NCBI GenBank assembly: GCA_023395395.1
Contig: JAEWZH010000012.1
Span: 1 to 64,000 of the forward strand
Reading direction: 5' to 3'
DNA: 64,000 nt
Origin: Bacteroidota bacterium
GTDB taxonomy: Bacteria; Bacteroidota; Bacteroidia; Bacteroidales; Porphyromonadaceae
The position numbers and the translations under genes were made by a program. How positions within the stretch are numbered: the first letter of the stretch is position 1; each line of letters opens with the position of its first letter. The notes beneath the pieces were generated by a model, which was not told the DNA's origin, made no database searches, and was given only the letters and a program-made list of their open reading frames with translations. Shown here in pieces: positions 43,038 through 50,232 of this stretch.

Positions 43038-44135
43038 CTATTCAAAGAACTGTGCTATTAGCTGGCGGGTTTGCTCATACTGTCCTGCGGTTGGGCGTGT
43101 GGTAAGGGTAGGACTGGAGAGAAGTCCAGAGCGCACCATCACCCAATTATCGACATTGGAGACATTGCCCCATACGGAGCGGAAACTTCCATCTTGGGGG
43201 GTAGCAGTCACTACACTACTTGTAGACAACTCCTCAGGTGCTTCGTAGCGAGCCATAAGCTCTACCTCCCTTTCAAATTGCAATATCTGGTAATAGATTG
43301 GGGACATGATCCCCATTTCCGGTAATTCCTTGGCAATCTTATAGAGCTCTACCCAATGTCTTTGAGCTATCACTTGGGGCAAAAGAGACTTGAGGGCATG
43401 TTGGCGCCAAGGAGCAATGGTCTCGGCGAGGAGTAGCTGTGCTGCCTCTTTTGTCGAAAGACTATCGGGTTGCTGTAGAGCAAAGAGGTATCTTGAGTAG
43501 GCTATTTCTCGAGGTGTTGTAGGGGTGTGATTACGACCGAGTTGTGCATCTGCCATATATCGCTCCCATTCCGAGGGGCTGTATCTACTTAAATAGTCCC
43601 ATCCTCCCTTGCTCAGTAAGCTCAAGACTCTGGCGGCTCGCAGCCGAAGATTAGTATTCTCCTCGTACTCGATCACCCATTCCAGTAGCACTGATGCCTC
43701 ATCCTCCCTCCCTTGTCGTAGATGAATCATTGCCTCTGTGGCAGCATCTCTTCTACTCGAAAGCCTCATGAGTCGTTCGGCCTCAAACACATTTCCCATC
43801 AAGAGATGTGCATTGGACAAGAGGATGGTGTCAGACGTTCGTCCCAATAATCCTTCTCCATCGCCCATGATGAGAGCTATTTTGGTGCTCAGAGGATGCG
43901 AAACTGAGATGATGGAATGTAGCTTCTCCAGTTCTTCCCTGTACTTGCCTGAATCGTCTATGAGATAGAGGGTTGCTGGGATTTGAAATGTAGGTTCTTG
44001 TGCTTGTAATGCTTCAGTAATTCGTTTGAGTTCGACTTCCGCATAGTGCTTCTGGTTGATCTCTTTAGCTTGTTGCAGCAGCCGACAACCGGGCAACAAA
44101 AAGACTAACAATAAGAGCGAGAATAGGTGGCGCAT
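43038..44135 (-). CDS. Hypothetical lipoprotein, helical-repeat type
   Basis: 365 aa with signal peptide and lipobox LPGC (Cys17). The remainder is predominantly alpha-helical, with helix pairs reminiscent of TPR or SEL1-like repeats (NAHLLMGNVFEAERLMRLSS, MIHLRQGREDEASVLLEWV), but I cannot assign a family. It directly follows the metal ABC permease gene (stop and start adjacent), so an envelope role with that transporter is possible. Confidence 0.65.
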   Translation of the reverse strand: MRHLFSLLLLVFLLPGCRLLQQAKEINQKHYAEVELKRITEALQAQEPTFQIPATLYLIDDSGKYREELEKLHSIISVSHPLSTKIALIMGDGEGLLGRTSDTILLSNAHLLMGNVFEAERLMRLSSRRDAATEAMIHLRQGREDEASVLLEWVIEYEENTNLRLRAARVLSLLSKGGWDYLSRYSPSEWERYMADAQLGRNHTPTTPREIAYSRYLFALQQPDSLSTKEAAQLLLAETIAPWRQHALKSLLPQVIAQRHWVELYKIAKELPEMGIMSPIYYQILQFEREVELMARYEAPEELSTSSVVTATPQDGSFRSVWGNVSNVDNWVMVRSGLLSSPTLTTRPTAGQYEQTRQLIAQFFE

Positions 44136-44939
44136 TTACTTCCTTCTCAAAGCGATGACTCCCTTGGAGAGGAGGAATACTATGGAAAGCAGCAGTACAG
44201 AGAGGACGCCGGTAGGGAGGTTTAAGAAGTAGCTCCCCAAAAGAGCGATGAGTACTGTGGTAATACTGAGCAGTGAGCTCCCAATGATCAAGTGCTTGAA
44301 GTTGGAGGTGAATTGTCCCACTGTCATCTGTGGCAGTGTAAGCATACTCATCAACATCATGATACCCATTACTTTGATGCTGAGTACGATACCGACACTT
44401 ATCCAGATAATCATCGCATATTGATAGATGCTTCGGTGTAGACCTCGCACTTGCATAAACTCTGGGTCAAAGGAGATGTAGAGCAGGGGGTAATAGTATC
44501 TTATCACCAATAAAATAGTGATGAACGCATAGCCAACTAGCCCCCACAGCTCAATCGGTGTCACCAAGAGAATATTGCCGAAGAGAAAGGCGGTCAGGCT
44601 AGGGGTGTATCCTGGAGAGAGGAATACGAAAAGAATTCCAAGAGCCATGCCCAACGACCATATAGCAGCTATCGCTGAATCTTCTCGAACCTTCCCTTTC
44701 TGACTCAGCCACTCTACACCCAGTGCACTCAAGACGGCCGACCCGATTGCGTAGAGTAGGGGATTATGCCCCATAAAGAACCCCAGCCCCATACCTGCAA
44801 AGGAGCTATGGGTAATCCCTCCTGATATAAAGACCATACGGCGAACCACCACGAAGCTCCCCACAATCCCTGTGATGAGCCCAGTCAGTAACACCGCTAT
44901 TGCTGACTGAATAAAGAAGTCGTAGCTAAAGAGTGACAT
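44136..44939 (-). CDS. Metal ABC transporter permease (ZnuB/MntB family)
   Basis: 267 aa, about 8-9 transmembrane helices; ABC-3 family permease for zinc, manganese or iron import. The family's central loop is visible: WLSQKGKVREDSAIAAIWSLGMALGI (about 78-103), followed by GNILLVTPIEL. No ATPase or binding protein gene adjoins it in the window, so the partners must be elsewhere. Sits between a Cys-rich small membrane protein and a lipoprotein in one operon. Metal identity cannot be told. Confidence 0.9.
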   Translation of the reverse strand: MSLFSYDFFIQSAIAVLLTGLITGIVGSFVVVRRMVFISGGITHSSFAGMGLGFFMGHNPLLYAIGSAVLSALGVEWLSQKGKVREDSAIAAIWSLGMALGILFVFLSPGYTPSLTAFLFGNILLVTPIELWGLVGYAFITILLVIRYYYPLLYISFDPEFMQVRGLHRSIYQYAMIIWISVGIVLSIKVMGIMMLMSMLTLPQMTVGQFTSNFKHLIIGSSLLSITTVLIALLGSYFLNLPTGVLSVLLLSIVFLLSKGVIALRRK

Positions 44940-44949
44940 ATTGGCAGCC

Positions 44950-45357
44950 TTATGCCTGTGCAGCCAGTCGCTGCTCTAGCTCTTTTTGAATCTGGACAGG
45001 GACAGGAAGCCTCCTGAGGCTGATGCTTCTCTTCCAAGGCGCCAGTTCATCGGGGTTCAGCGTATGCAGTACTTCACTCCATTCTGCCAGCTCCTCCTCG
45101 GTGTAGTCTTCGCCACTCCGACGACGAAATCGATCAAGCTCTTGATCCTCAAAATAAACCAAGTGTGGTCGCTCCTTGTCCTTGGCATTGAAGCAACTCG
45201 TACCGCCACAGCATCCGCTACAGCTATGCCCCGGTGCACACTCTTTGATTTCAGGAACTGCTCCTCCATTGTCCTCCCTTATCTTGCGTAGACGCTTTGT
45301 GGAGAATACAACTACCACAGCAAGCACAGCTATCACTGATATACTTATCCAATCCAT
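44950..45357 (-). CDS. Small membrane protein with Cys-rich motif (family often labelled phospholipase)
   Basis: 135 aa: one N-terminal transmembrane helix (about 6-20), a Cys-rich stretch CAPGHSCSGCCGGTSC (about 40-55), then HLVYFEDQELDRFRRR...YTEEELAEWSEVLHTLNPDEL. I recall homologues in Bacteroidetes being called phospholipase without visible lipase motifs; none is present here. The four to five Cys could bind a metal or iron-sulfur centre, which fits its place 10 bp upstream of a metal permease. Function unknown. Confidence 0.65.
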   Translation of the reverse strand: MDWISISVIAVLAVVVVFSTKRLRKIREDNGGAVPEIKECAPGHSCSGCCGGTSCFNAKDKERPHLVYFEDQELDRFRRRSGEDYTEEELAEWSEVLHTLNPDELAPWKRSISLRRLPVPVQIQKELEQRLAAQA

Positions 45358-45383
45358 ATCACAAACTATCTTTAGATGGATTA

Positions 45384-45391
45384 CAAAGATA
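45384..45391 (-). promoter_or_regulatory. -7 element of the Cys-rich protein/permease operon
   Basis: Minus strand TATCTTTG, 27 bp before the ATG at 45357; -33 not clear. Confidence 0.5.
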
Positions 45392-45399
45392 CAAATTTA

Positions 45400-45422
45400 G
45401 GGAGACAGCAGAGCAGTCTCCC
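45400..45422 (-). terminator. Hairpin after pyrH
   Basis: GGGAGAC/GTCTCCC 7-bp stem with 9-nt loop followed by TAAATTTG on the minus strand, 100 bp past the pyrH stop. The T-run is weak. Confidence 0.45.
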
Positions 45423-45521
45423 AATTCCAGCCACCCATTTGTGGTAATTCTATAGAATCAATATAATGTAGTAGGCAGTCTAAGGGGCTATTGATAGCCT
45501 GATATTTGAGGCTGCAGTTAT

Positions 45522-46238
45522 TTATTCGAGGATGACTCGAGTGCCAATCTCTTTGCCCTCGACAAGTAGTTTGGTGAGGTTGCCTGGGGTATCCATATCA
45601 AAGACCACAATAGGTTGATTATTCTCCATACACATGGCTGTAGCGGTGATGTCCATCACCTTGAGGTTGCGGCGCAGAATCTCCTGATAAGTGATCTCGT
45701 CAAACTTAGTCGCTGTAGGGTCTTTCTCTGGATCTGCGGTGTAGATACCGTCTACGCGAGTCCCCTTGAGCATCGCATCGCACTCCAGCTCTATCGCACG
45801 GAGCGACGAGCCTGTGTCGGTAGTGAAGTAAGGGTTGCCTGTGCCTCCCGCGCAGATGACGACCTTGCCAGCGTTGAGAGTTTCAAGAGCATCCCACTTA
45901 TTGTAGTGCTTGCCGATGGGCATCATAGGTGTAGCAGTAAATACCTGACTCTTTTGCCCCACTGCCTCCAGAGCAGAGCTTAGGGCTAGGCTGTTGATCA
46001 CTGTGGCAAGCATCCCCATTTGATCGCCTTTGACTCGGTCGAAGCCCTTTGCCGCACCGCTGAGCCCACGGAAGATATTCCCGCCACCGATTACGATAGC
46101 AACTTGCACCCCGCTCTTTACCACTTCAGCAATCTCAGTGGCGTAGTTATTTAGGCGAACTGGATCGATGCCATAGCCCTGAGCGCCCTGTAGCGATTCG
46201 CCACTCAGCTTGAGTAGCACACGATTATACCTCTTCAT
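45522..46238 (-). CDS. pyrH: UMP kinase
   Basis: 238 aa hexameric amino-acid-kinase-fold enzyme making UDP from UMP. LLKLSGESL at the N terminus, VIGGGNIFRG (about 50-59), the VICAGGTGNPYFTTDT block (about 129-144) and DGIYTADPEKDP (about 165-176) are diagnostic. Start ATG 46238 follows a -7 element at 46271-46278 and the 22-bp array at 46312-46399. Elsewhere pyrH often adjoins frr; here they are 6 kb apart but both lie downstream of the same repeat unit. Confidence 0.97.
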   Translation of the reverse strand: MKRYNRVLLKLSGESLQGAQGYGIDPVRLNNYATEIAEVVKSGVQVAIVIGGGNIFRGLSGAAKGFDRVKGDQMGMLATVINSLALSSALEAVGQKSQVFTATPMMPIGKHYNKWDALETLNAGKVVICAGGTGNPYFTTDTGSSLRAIELECDAMLKGTRVDGIYTADPEKDPTATKFDEITYQEILRRNLKVMDITATAMCMENNQPIVVFDMDTPGNLTKLLVEGKEIGTRVILE

Positions 46239-46270
46239 ATCTATTCCTCTTATGATTGTTGTTTCCCTCG

Positions 46271-46278
46271 CAAAGATA
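46271..46278 (-). promoter_or_regulatory. -7 element of pyrH
   Basis: Minus strand TATCTTTG 32 bp before the ATG; the expected -33 position lacks TTTG. Confidence 0.5.
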
Positions 46279-46311
46279 GCGAATTAATTTCTTTAATAGG
46301 GGGGGGAAAAA

Positions 46312-46399
46312 CTCCCCTATAGAGCGGACGAATCTCCTCTATAGAGCGGACGAATCTCCTCTATAGAGCGGACAAATCTCCTCTATAGAGCGGACAGAT
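46312..46399. repeat. Four-copy 22-bp tandem array, core CTATAGAGCGGAC
   Basis: Units at 46312, 46334, 46356 and 46378, each 22 bp and nearly identical, each containing CTATAGAGCGGAC; a degenerate fifth box (tctaccgag, 46404) keeps phase. It is in the 331-bp gap between pyrH and the DUF1648-like gene, 34 bp upstream of the pyrH -7 element. Confidence 0.93.
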
Positions 46400-46535
46400 T
46401 CTCTCTACCGAGGGATCATCCATGCCTAGAAAAAATCCGCCATCGATAAGCTGGGAACCTTTACTCGCAGAATAGAGGCGGTTGGCTATCCGACAATATT
46501 CCCAAAGATTTATTCCCGTTATCCATTTATGTTCA

Positions 46536-46543
46536 TATCTTTG
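46536..46543 (+). promoter_or_regulatory. -7 element of the DUF1648-like gene
   Basis: TATCTTTG, 26 bp before the ATG; no clear -33. Confidence 0.5.
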
Positions 46544-46569
46544 TACTCCATAACCAAATAGAGACTGCA

Positions 46570-47025
46570 ATGAAGACAAAGACAATAGGCATTTTATCAG
46601 CAGTTATTGCTATTGCAACGCTGCTTATACTCATTCTGTTTTACGGTCAAATTCCACCTCTTACTCCATCTCATTACGGACTCCTCGGGATAGCTGATGC
46701 TTGGGAGCATAAAAGTCTATTGTGGATTATTGCCGTAGGCAATTTTATCCTCAACATCGCTATTGGTTTTTTGGCCCGATACCCCAATATCTACAATTAC
46801 CCTTTTGAGATAACCGATATGAATAGAGAGAGAGTTTATGCCGCTGCCTCTCGTTTCGTCGAAGTATTGCGCCTTGTTACCACATTGGTTTTTACAAGTA
46901 TCACGCTCTTTATGTCGTTGTCTGTCGAGAAAATCCCAATCCTCATCTACTTATGTCTGATATTATCCCCCGTAGTTTGTCTATTCCATGGAATAAGAGA
47001 AATACATAAAGCAAGCAAAAAGTAA
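46570..47025 (+). CDS. Small multi-pass membrane protein, DUF1648-like
   Basis: 151 aa with four predicted transmembrane helices. The loop after helix 1 contains QIPPLTPSHYGLLG, similar to the IPxHxG signature of DUF1648, a domain found alone or in SdpI-type immunity proteins. A short soluble segment (YPFEITDMNRERVYAAASR) separates the helix pairs. It has its own -7 element and stands alone between pyrH and the ligase. Function unknown. Confidence 0.65.
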   Translation: MKTKTIGILSAVIAIATLLILILFYGQIPPLTPSHYGLLGIADAWEHKSLLWIIAVGNFILNIAIGFLARYPNIYNYPFEITDMNRERVYAAASRFVEVLRLVTTLVFTSITLFMSLSVEKIPILIYLCLILSPVVCLFHGIREIHKASKK

Positions 47026-47050
47026 CCTTCTTTTGGGCAACCCTTATACA

Positions 47051-47080
47051 TTGGACACTGGCATTTTTTATGTACCTTTG
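47051..47080 (+). promoter_or_regulatory. Promoter of the acyl-CoA ligase operon
   Basis: TTG (47051-47053), 19 bp, TACCTTTG (47073-47080), 41 bp before the ATG. Likely drives the run through uvrC and beyond. Confidence 0.7.
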
Positions 47081-47121
47081 TTAGAGTAAGAATTGTTTAT
47101 TTAGCATAAGGAAAGAGTGTT

Positions 47122-48978
47122 ATGAGCAGGCAAAGGACGGTGATTCCGATTATTGATGTCCCTCAGCGCTATGCAGAGGATTACCCAAAAGAGTGCTGTC
47201 TGATGGTGCGCAATCAACTTTCGGGTGTGTGGGAAGAGATTAGCTGGAGCACGTTTGGCACCATGGTGTACCGTCTGGCTGCTGCACTTATCGAGAGCGG
47301 TATAGAAGAGGGAGATAGGGTGGGGGTGTTTTCGGAAAATAGCGATAAATTTCTCGCTGCTGATCTCGGGATCTTTAGGGCAGGTGCGATAGCCATTCCT
47401 TTCTATGCCTCCAGTTCGCCCTCCCAAGTGAAGTACATGGTGGAGCACAGTCAGATGAAGTTGCTCTTTGTCGGAGAGCAGGAGCAGTATGAAGCGGCTC
47501 GTGCGGCAATGAGAGAGCTTTCACAACCTCTAAAGCTAGTCCTCTTTGACCGTGAAATTGTACGGGATGGAGGAGATTTGGACTCTATCTATTTGGAGGA
47601 TTTTCTGAGAATTGGAGACGAAGGACAGCATGATACAGAGCTTTCTGAGAGGAGAAAAAGGTGGCATCTCGACAATACCGCTCTCATCCTCTATACCAGT
47701 GGGACAAGTGGTACCCCGAAGGGAGTGGAGATTGCCTTTAGGAGCATTCATTCGGCCATTATAAATCATGCCATCGAACTTCCTCTCCTCAAGGCAGGAA
47801 AGGTGAGTATGAACTTCCTCCCTCTCACACATATCTTCGAGAAGATGTGGTGCTATGTCTGCCTGACAATGGGCGTCAGAATCGCTGTCAATCACAATCC
47901 TAAAGAAATCCTAAGATCCCTGACTGAGGTGCACCCCCACTACATGTGCAATGTGCCTCGCTTCTGGGAAAAGGTATATGTGGGCGTGTATGAAAAGGTT
48001 CAGACTATGCCTCCTATACTCAAAAAGATGACCGATGAATGTATCAGGGTGAGTCGCAAGTATCACTTCGAGTATCGAGCAAAGGGGAAGAGACCTCCGA
48101 CTCTACTCAAGATGCAATACAACTTCTACTCTCGTACGCTGCTCAATATCCTAAGGAAAAAAGTGGGTATCGAGCGTGGACTTATTTACCCTGTTGCCGG
48201 AGCTGCACTTGCAGACAAGGTGCAAGCATTTCTGCTTAGTATCGATGTGCCGATTGTCTATGGCTATGGTTTGACGGAGACAACCGCCACGGTTTGTTTC
48301 TGCCACCAAGATGGATTTGAGTTTGGGTCTATAGGTCGTGCTCTAGGCGGGGTCTCCATTCGCATTGATGAAGCTGCGGGAGGCGAGATACTGGTGAAGG
48401 GAGATACCGTAATGAAGGGGTATTATCTCAATCCGGAGGCCAATGCTCAGGCATTTACTGAGGATGGGTGGTTCCGAACGGGAGACTTAGGATCCATGGA
48501 TGCTGAGGGGAATGTATTCTTTAAGGAGCGCGCCAAGGATTTATTTAAGACTGCTAATGGCAAATATATCGTCCCCAACTTGATAGAAAACCTGCTCACC
48601 TCTGATGGTTTGATAGAGCAGGCGGTGGTGATTGCTGATGGACGTAGCTTCGTGAGCGCACTGATACTCCCTAATTGGGAAAAGCTCCTAATAGGACTAA
48701 AGGAAGTGGGTATAAACAATCTCCCAGAGGACAAAATAACTCTTTCTAAGCACCCAGAGGTATATAAGCTACTGGAGCAGAGGATTTCGGAGCTCTTAGA
48801 GTCGCTCGCTTCTTATGAAAAGGTAAAGAAGTTTTACATCCTCACCGAGCCCCTCTCTATAGATAATGGGATGCTCACCAATAGTCTAAAGACCAAGCGC
48901 TTGGTCGTGGAGAAGCACTACGAGGATGCCATCCGTGATCTCTACGCTTATCACAAGCTACCTGACCTTACTGAGTAA
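47122..48978 (+). CDS. AMP-forming long-chain acyl-CoA synthetase
   Basis: 618-aa ANL-superfamily ligase activating fatty acids through an acyl-adenylate. AMP-binding P-loop LYTSGTSGTPKG (about 191-202), the YGYGLTET motif (about 379-386) and the WFRTGDLG hinge region (about 452-459) are clear. It resembles the FadD15-type ligases of bacteria more than FadD. First gene of a long co-directional run; the RNA methyltransferase follows 7 bp later. Confidence 0.93.
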   Translation: MSRQRTVIPIIDVPQRYAEDYPKECCLMVRNQLSGVWEEISWSTFGTMVYRLAAALIESGIEEGDRVGVFSENSDKFLAADLGIFRAGAIAIPFYASSSPSQVKYMVEHSQMKLLFVGEQEQYEAARAAMRELSQPLKLVLFDREIVRDGGDLDSIYLEDFLRIGDEGQHDTELSERRKRWHLDNTALILYTSGTSGTPKGVEIAFRSIHSAIINHAIELPLLKAGKVSMNFLPLTHIFEKMWCYVCLTMGVRIAVNHNPKEILRSLTEVHPHYMCNVPRFWEKVYVGVYEKVQTMPPILKKMTDECIRVSRKYHFEYRAKGKRPPTLLKMQYNFYSRTLLNILRKKVGIERGLIYPVAGAALADKVQAFLLSIDVPIVYGYGLTETTATVCFCHQDGFEFGSIGRALGGVSIRIDEAAGGEILVKGDTVMKGYYLNPEANAQAFTEDGWFRTGDLGSMDAEGNVFFKERAKDLFKTANGKYIVPNLIENLLTSDGLIEQAVVIADGRSFVSALILPNWEKLLIGLKEVGINNLPEDKITLSKHPEVYKLLEQRISELLESLASYEKVKKFYILTEPLSIDNGMLTNSLKTKRLVVEKHYEDAIRDLYAYHKLPDLTE

Positions 48979-48985
48979 ACCCTTG

Positions 48986-49528
48986 ATGGCAAGAAAGCTG
49001 AGGATAGAGGAGATGGGGCGTATGAGCCCCGAGGAATACACCCAAGCGAGGAAACGAAGGATAGTGGTGGTGCTGGATAATATCCGTAGCATGCACAATG
49101 TGGGATCGGTGTTTCGGACTGCAGATGCGCTGCGTCTGGAGGCTCTTTATCTCTGTGGTATCTCCGGAAGACCTCCACACTCCGAGATACATAAGAGCGC
49201 ATTAGGGGCAGAGGAAGTGGTGGAATGGCAATATTTTCAGAAAACCGCAGAGGCAGTTCGCCAACTCAAAGCAATGGGCTATATGGTTTGGGCACTCGAG
49301 CAAGCGGAGCAGTCAGTGTTATTGCCAAATGTAGGACAATTTGTCGGAGATAATCAGCCACTCGCAATAGTTTTAGGCAATGAAGTGGAGGGGGTACAGC
49401 AAGAGGTGATTGACCTTTGTGATGGAGTGATAGAGATTGAGCAATACGGGACGAAGCACTCGATGAATGTGAGCGTCGCAGCCGGGATTGTGATGTGGTA
49501 TTTGAGCCAATTTAGAGGGATACAATAG
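48986..49528 (+). CDS. SpoU/TrmH-family RNA 2'-O-methyltransferase
   Basis: About 180 aa SPOUT-fold methyltransferase acting on tRNA or rRNA ribose. Motif 1 DNIRSMHNVGSVFRTADAL (about 31-49), motif 2 LGNEVEGV (about 129-136) and motif 3 MNVSVAAGIVMW near the C terminus are present. The frame is open from 48926, but ATG 48986 avoids a 50-bp overlap with the ligase and puts the start at the usual place. Target nucleotide not assignable. Confidence 0.9.
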   Translation: MARKLRIEEMGRMSPEEYTQARKRRIVVVLDNIRSMHNVGSVFRTADALRLEALYLCGISGRPPHSEIHKSALGAEEVVEWQYFQKTAEAVRQLKAMGYMVWALEQAEQSVLLPNVGQFVGDNQPLAIVLGNEVEGVQQEVIDLCDGVIEIEQYGTKHSMNVSVAAGIVMWYLSQFRGIQ

Positions 49529-49535
49529 GGTAAGC

Positions 49536-50228
49536 ATGAAAGAGCTTTCTGTGGTAATAGTCGCTGGGGGTAAGGGACTGAGGATGGAGAGTACTCTGCC
49601 AAAGCAGTACCTAATGCTCCACGTGAAACCTATCTTGGTTTGGACGATTGAGCACCTCTATGATGCCATTGAAGACACTGTCGATACGGAGTTTATCTTG
49701 GTACGCCCCAAAGCGGATGAAGCATTTGTCTCCGAGATAATGTCTCTCCATCTCAAGAAAGGCATCGAACTCAAATATGCAGATGGCGGTTCTCAACGTG
49801 CTGAAAGTGTCCGGAATGGTCTGGAGCTTGCGACAGGAGCCTTCGTGATGATACACGATGGTGTACGTCCTTTTGTGTCGAAAGAATTGCTGTATCGAAT
49901 CTGGGACACTAGGACGAACGGAGCAGTGGTACCTGCCATGGAGCCTACGGACTCTATCAGAATACTGGATGAGGAAAGGCTCTACAGGAGCTTCCCAAGA
50001 AGCGATGTCCGTCTGATACAGACGCCACAGCTCTTTGAGCGGGACTTATTAGTAGAGAGTTATCGAGGCTATTTCGATCATCCTAATAGTTCATGTACGG
50101 ACGATGCCAGTATTGTAGAGCTTTACGGGGGGCTTGCCCCTACGGTTGTGGAGGGAGAAGAACAGAATATCAAAATCACTACACCAAAGGATTTGGCTTT
50201 GGCTAATTGGTATCTGACCAGGAAATAA
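49536..50228 (+). CDS. ispD: 2-C-methyl-D-erythritol 4-phosphate cytidylyltransferase
   Basis: 230-aa CTP-dependent enzyme of the MEP isoprenoid pathway. N-terminal VIVAGGKGLRM...LPKQYL (about 7-26) binds CTP, MIHDGVRPFV (about 104-113) is the second signature, and QTPQLF and TDDAS follow. Between the RNA methyltransferase (7 bp) and recG (4 bp). It contains a parS-like site at 49615-49630. Confidence 0.95.
   Translation: MKELSVVIVAGGKGLRMESTLPKQYLMLHVKPILVWTIEHLYDAIEDTVDTEFILVRPKADEAFVSEIMSLHLKKGIELKYADGGSQRAESVRNGLELATGAFVMIHDGVRPFVSKELLYRIWDTRTNGAVVPAMEPTDSIRILDEERLYRSFPRSDVRLIQTPQLFERDLLVESYRGYFDHPNSSCTDDASIVELYGGLAPTVVEGEEQNIKITTPKDLALANWYLTRK
49615..49630 (+). promoter_or_regulatory. 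parS-like ParB-binding site in ispD
   Basis: TGCTCCACGTGAAACC matches 14 of 16 positions of the parS consensus TGTTNCACGTGAAACA (counting N as free). Confidence 0.6.
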
Positions 50229-50232
50229 GTCG

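Noticed and set aside
42746..43045. N-terminal extension of the dpp7 frame by 100 codons
   Set aside because: It reads through the tRNA-His gene and its terminator; the signal peptide begins at ATG 42745.
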